A stretch of 64,000 bases of DNA, from assembly GCF_000384965.1 (NCBI RefSeq), contig NZ_CM001844.1, positions 717,341-781,340 of the forward strand, written 5' to 3'. The DNA is from Bartonella bovis 91-4. GTDB taxonomy: Bacteria; Pseudomonadota; Alphaproteobacteria; Rhizobiales; Rhizobiaceae. Below the pieces are notes generated by a model that was not told the DNA's origin, made no database searches, and worked only from the letters and a program-made list of their open reading frames with translations. Position 1 is the first letter of the stretch; every line of letters begins with the position of its first letter. Position numbers and translations under genes: made by a program. Below, piece after piece: positions 61,234-64,000 of this stretch.

Positions 61234-63018
61234 ATGCAGCTATCTTATTATTGTCTTAATGTTAAATCTTCTGCTTGTGGTCAGGCTTGGGTAGATCCTC
61301 TTGATATTCAGGGAATTAATAATGCTCGTGCTATTTCTCAAAAATTTGGTTTTCCAGATCAGTTAGCTCGGGTCCTTGCAGCAAGGAACGTTGATGAATC
61401 TGAAGCTGTTGCTTTTATTAATCCCACGCTACGCAATTTACTACCTAATCCAGAAAGCTTTACGGATATGCAATGTGCAGCAGAGCGCCTGGTTACAGCT
61501 ATTATGAACCAAGAAAAAATAGCTGTTTTTGGGGATTATGATGTTGATGGAGCTTGTTCATCAGCGCTTTTGGCGCGTTTTTTACGTTATTTTGGTATAA
61601 CAGTTAAAATCTATATTCCTGATCGTATTGTTGAGGGTTATGGCCCGAATGAACAAGCAATGAAAATGCTGGTAGAAGAAGGGGCAAGTTTAATTATTAC
61701 TGTTGATTGTGGGGCAAACAGCCCAGATGCATTGAAAGCAGCTAGGCTTGCAGGTGCTGATGTTGTGGTTTTAGATCATCACCAAATGTTAGATGTTCAT
61801 CAAGAGGCTGTTGCTCTTGTTAATCCTAATCGCCCCGATGATTTTTCTGAACAAGGGCATTTATGTGCTGCTGGCATCGTATTTGTTACATTAGTATGGG
61901 TAAATCATTTACTGCGAAAGCAAAAATGGGTAGAGACTGTTCCTGACCTTTTGAGTATGCTTGATCTTATTGCGTTAGCCACTGTATGTGATGTGGTTCC
62001 ATTGAGAGGTGTTAATCGCGCTTTTGTAGTTAAAGGGCTTCAAGTCGCGCGTTCTATGCACAATGCTGGGATAGCTGCTTTAGCAAAGGTTGCGCGTATA
62101 GGTGAGCCGATTAATAGTTTTCATTTAGGTTTTCTATTAGGGCCTAGAATTAATGCGGGAGGACGTATTGGAGATCAAGCTTTGGGAGCACGTTTGCTCA
62201 GCTGTGATGATAGAGATGAAGCTGATAAAATGGCAGAGCAATTAAATCAACTTAATCAGGAACGCCAAGAGATGGAAGCTACTCAATTAGCTCAAGCAGA
62301 AGCTTATATTAATTCTATTTATCATGGTAACGAAGTGCCATCATCACTTGTAGTTGCTTGCCAAGAATGGCATCCAGGAATTGTTGGTATTCTTGCATCC
62401 CGTTTAAAAGAACGTTTCTTTTGTCCTGTTTTTGTAATTGCTTTGAAAGCAGATGGTAGCGGTACAGGATCAGGCCGCTCAATTAGTGGTATAGATTTGG
62501 GAGCACTTGTTCATGAGGCTGTTACACTGAATTTATTAGAAAAAGGGGGAGGGCATAGTATGGCAGCTGGGATTACAATTCAATCTACAAAAGTTAAAGC
62601 TTTTCGAGAATGGTTAGAAGAAAAAGTTTATTCGGTAGTTTCGCAATTGCGTGCTAAAAAGTCTCTCAGTATAGATGGTTTTCTTTCTGCTTCTGGTGCT
62701 AATAAAGATCTTTTTGATATGATTGAAAAAGCAGGCCCTTTTGGTTCAGAAAATGCGACACCTGTTTTTGTCCTTCCTTCTCATCGATTAGTTAGTGTAT
62801 CTGAGGTTGGGAAAGGGCATTTGCGCCTCTTTGTTTCTGATCTTGAAGGTAAAAAACTTCAAGGAATAGCTTTTCATGCAGTGGGAACATCCCTTGGCAA
62901 TTTTCTTTCTGAAAATGTTGGTGAAACAATTCATGTGGCGGGCAATCTTAGTTTAAATTACTGGAATGGAACAATCAACCCGCAATTACGTGTTATTGAT
63001 GCGGCAGCAGTGGTTTGA
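61234..63018 (+). CDS. recJ: Single-stranded-DNA-specific exonuclease RecJ
   Basis: 5'-to-3' ssDNA exonuclease of recombination and repair. The 594-residue protein has the DHH phosphoesterase motifs: FGDYDVDGACSS (Asp101/103/105), TVDCG (Asp158), LDHHQ (181-184), plus a DHHA1 domain (GSGRSISGIDLG, GGGHSMAAG) and a C-terminal OB domain. The frame begins at a GTG 15 codons earlier, but AAAAAGGATA directly precedes the ATG at 61234. Confidence 0.95.
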   Translation: MQLSYYCLNVKSSACGQAWVDPLDIQGINNARAISQKFGFPDQLARVLAARNVDESEAVAFINPTLRNLLPNPESFTDMQCAAERLVTAIMNQEKIAVFGDYDVDGACSSALLARFLRYFGITVKIYIPDRIVEGYGPNEQAMKMLVEEGASLIITVDCGANSPDALKAARLAGADVVVLDHHQMLDVHQEAVALVNPNRPDDFSEQGHLCAAGIVFVTLVWVNHLLRKQKWVETVPDLLSMLDLIALATVCDVVPLRGVNRAFVVKGLQVARSMHNAGIAALAKVARIGEPINSFHLGFLLGPRINAGGRIGDQALGARLLSCDDRDEADKMAEQLNQLNQERQEMEATQLAQAEAYINSIYHGNEVPSSLVVACQEWHPGIVGILASRLKERFFCPVFVIALKADGSGTGSGRSISGIDLGALVHEAVTLNLLEKGGGHSMAAGITIQSTKVKAFREWLEEKVYSVVSQLRAKKSLSIDGFLSASGANKDLFDMIEKAGPFGSENATPVFVLPSHRLVSVSEVGKGHLRLFVSDLEGKKLQGIAFHAVGTSLGNFLSENVGETIHVAGNLSLNYWNGTINPQLRVIDAAAVV

Positions 63019-63033
63019 TAAACATTTTTCCGA

Positions 63034-64000
63034 TTAGATATCGAGATTATGGGCAAAAGTTGAATTTTCCTGTATGAATCGAAATCGTGCTTCTGGTTTT
63101 GACCCCATTAAACTTTCTACTGTCTCTTTAGTTTTTTGCATTTCAAGTGCATCGATAGAAATGCGCAAAAGTGTGCGTTTTTGGGGATGCATAGTTGTTT
63201 CTTTAAGCTGTTGCGCGCGCATTTCTCCAAGGCCCTTGAAACGCCCGATTTCAATTTTAGCTTTTCCAGTAAATTCTGTTTTTAGCAATTCGTCCTTATG
63301 AGCATCATTACGTGCATAAGCTACTTTTCCTCCTTGTGATATTCTGTAAAGAGGAGGTACAGCAAGATATAAATGCCCCCCACGGATGAGCTCTGGCATT
63401 TCTTGAAAGAAAAAGGTTATTAAGAGTGAAGCAATATGTGCACCATCAACATCTGCGTCAGTCATAATAATAATACGTTCATATCTGAGATTATCTTCAC
63501 GATATTTAGAACGTGTTCCACATCCAAGCACAAGGATAAGATCACTAATTGTTTGGCTTGTAATCATCTTCTCACGTGCAGCACTAGCTACGTTTAAAAT
63601 TTTTCCCCGAAGAGGTAAAATTGCTTGGTTTGCTCTATTACGTGCTTGTTTGGCAGAACCGCCAGCCGAATCTCCTTCAACAATAAATAATTCAGCGCCA
63701 GCGGCAGAATTTTGGCTGCAATCTGCTAATTTACCTGGCAGACGTAATTTACGCACAGCTGTTTTTCGATTTATTTCTCTATCTTGACGTCGTTTTACAC
63801 GTTCTTCAGCTCGTTCAATAACCCAATCGAGAAGTTTTGTTGCCTCTTGTGGAGAATTAGCAAGCCAATGGTCAAAAGGATCGCGTATTGCATTTTCAAC
63901 AATACGTTGCACTTCAATTGTAGCTAATCGATCTTTAGTTTGTCCAACAAATTCAGGTTCTCTAATAAAGACTGAAAGCACTGCAATGGTTGATGCCATA
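63034..64000 (-). CDS. parE: DNA topoisomerase IV subunit B, C-terminal part (cut by window end)
   Basis: Last 321-322 codons of a type IIA topoisomerase B subunit. Visible are the transducer end (ENAIRDPFDHWLANSPQEA), the Toprim segment LFIVEGDSAGGSAKQARNR with Glu in IVEGDSA, LPLRGKILNVASA, IMTDADVDGAHIASLL and GRFKGLGEM. The alphaproteobacterial ParE reading (KLRLPGKLADCSQ and GGKVAYARNDA) is preferred over GyrB. The frame runs off the right edge, so the N-terminal ATPase domain is outside. Confidence 0.88.
   Translation of the reverse strand, partial: MASTIAVLSVFIREPEFVGQTKDRLATIEVQRIVENAIRDPFDHWLANSPQEATKLLDWVIERAEERVKRRQDREINRKTAVRKLRLPGKLADCSQNSAAGAELFIVEGDSAGGSAKQARNRANQAILPLRGKILNVASAAREKMITSQTISDLILVLGCGTRSKYREDNLRYERIIIMTDADVDGAHIASLLITFFFQEMPELIRGGHLYLAVPPLYRISQGGKVAYARNDAHKDELLKTEFTGKAKIEIGRFKGLGEMRAQQLKETTMHPQKRTLLRISIDALEMQKTKETVESLMGSKPEARFRFIQENSTFAHNLDI

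Overview
The window looks like a chromosomal segment of an alphaproteobacterium of the order Rhizobiales (Hyphomicrobiales), most likely a Bartonella species. The DNA is strongly AT-rich (I estimate GC in the mid-thirties percent; not counted), intergenic gaps are long and empty, and the gene neighbourhoods are recognisable Rhizobiales blocks in reduced form: ribD-ribE-ribH-nusB, DUF177/plsX/fabH/ihfA/merR, accB-accC, rpmG/rnr/topA/dprA/plsY/pyrC/pyrB, gatC-gatA, and rlpA/tmk/holB/metG/tatD. The genus call is from general recognition of these proteins and their order, not from a database search.

Layout. 1-1904: end of a riboflavin operon plus nusB. 1972-6550: bamE, then DUF177, fatty-acid/phospholipid genes plsX and fabH, ihfA and a MerR-type regulator. 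6582-10204: thrS, yidD and an IscU-like scaffold on the minus strand, then folE. 10351-12046: a collapsed phage-type island between a convergent tRNA-Leu and tRNA-Thr. 12251-20572: accC/accB, a DsbA-like oxidoreductase, dusA, cobT, a uracil-DNA glycosylase-family protein, a thermonuclease-family protein and rpmG. 21198-30572: a minus-strand run of rnr, topA, dprA, plsY, pyrC and pyrB. 30694-34743: an acyl-CoA dehydrogenase-like gene, ruvX, gatC and gatA. 34838-39709: a complete branched-chain amino-acid ABC transporter (livFGMH plus binding protein). 40008-45361: a double cold-shock-domain protein, DUF192, an alpha/beta hydrolase, DUF3126, radC, map, sfsA and a tiny membrane protein. 45522-51389: trmJ, murI, rpsD, ttcA, rimO and lexA. 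52295-59839: tRNA-Lys, rlpA, then the compact tmk-holB-metG-tatD-metallohydrolase operon and divK. 59981-64000: rplM-rpsI, recJ and the 3' part of parE.

Almost everything is core housekeeping: translation and tRNA modification, cofactor synthesis, lipid precursors, DNA repair and topology, pyrimidine synthesis and cell-cycle signalling. The only clearly accessory stretch is 10431-11975. It holds inactivated minus-strand relics of a YqaJ-type recombination exonuclease and an AlpA/excisionase-like DNA-binding protein, bounded by imperfect inverted repeats of about 110 bp that begin exactly at the two tRNA 3' ends. I did not find an intact novel defence or mobile system. The most useful second looks are that island, a dihydroorotase homologue lacking its metal-binding HxH, a perfect 16-bp palindrome between rplM and recJ, and two small conserved-looking ORFs.
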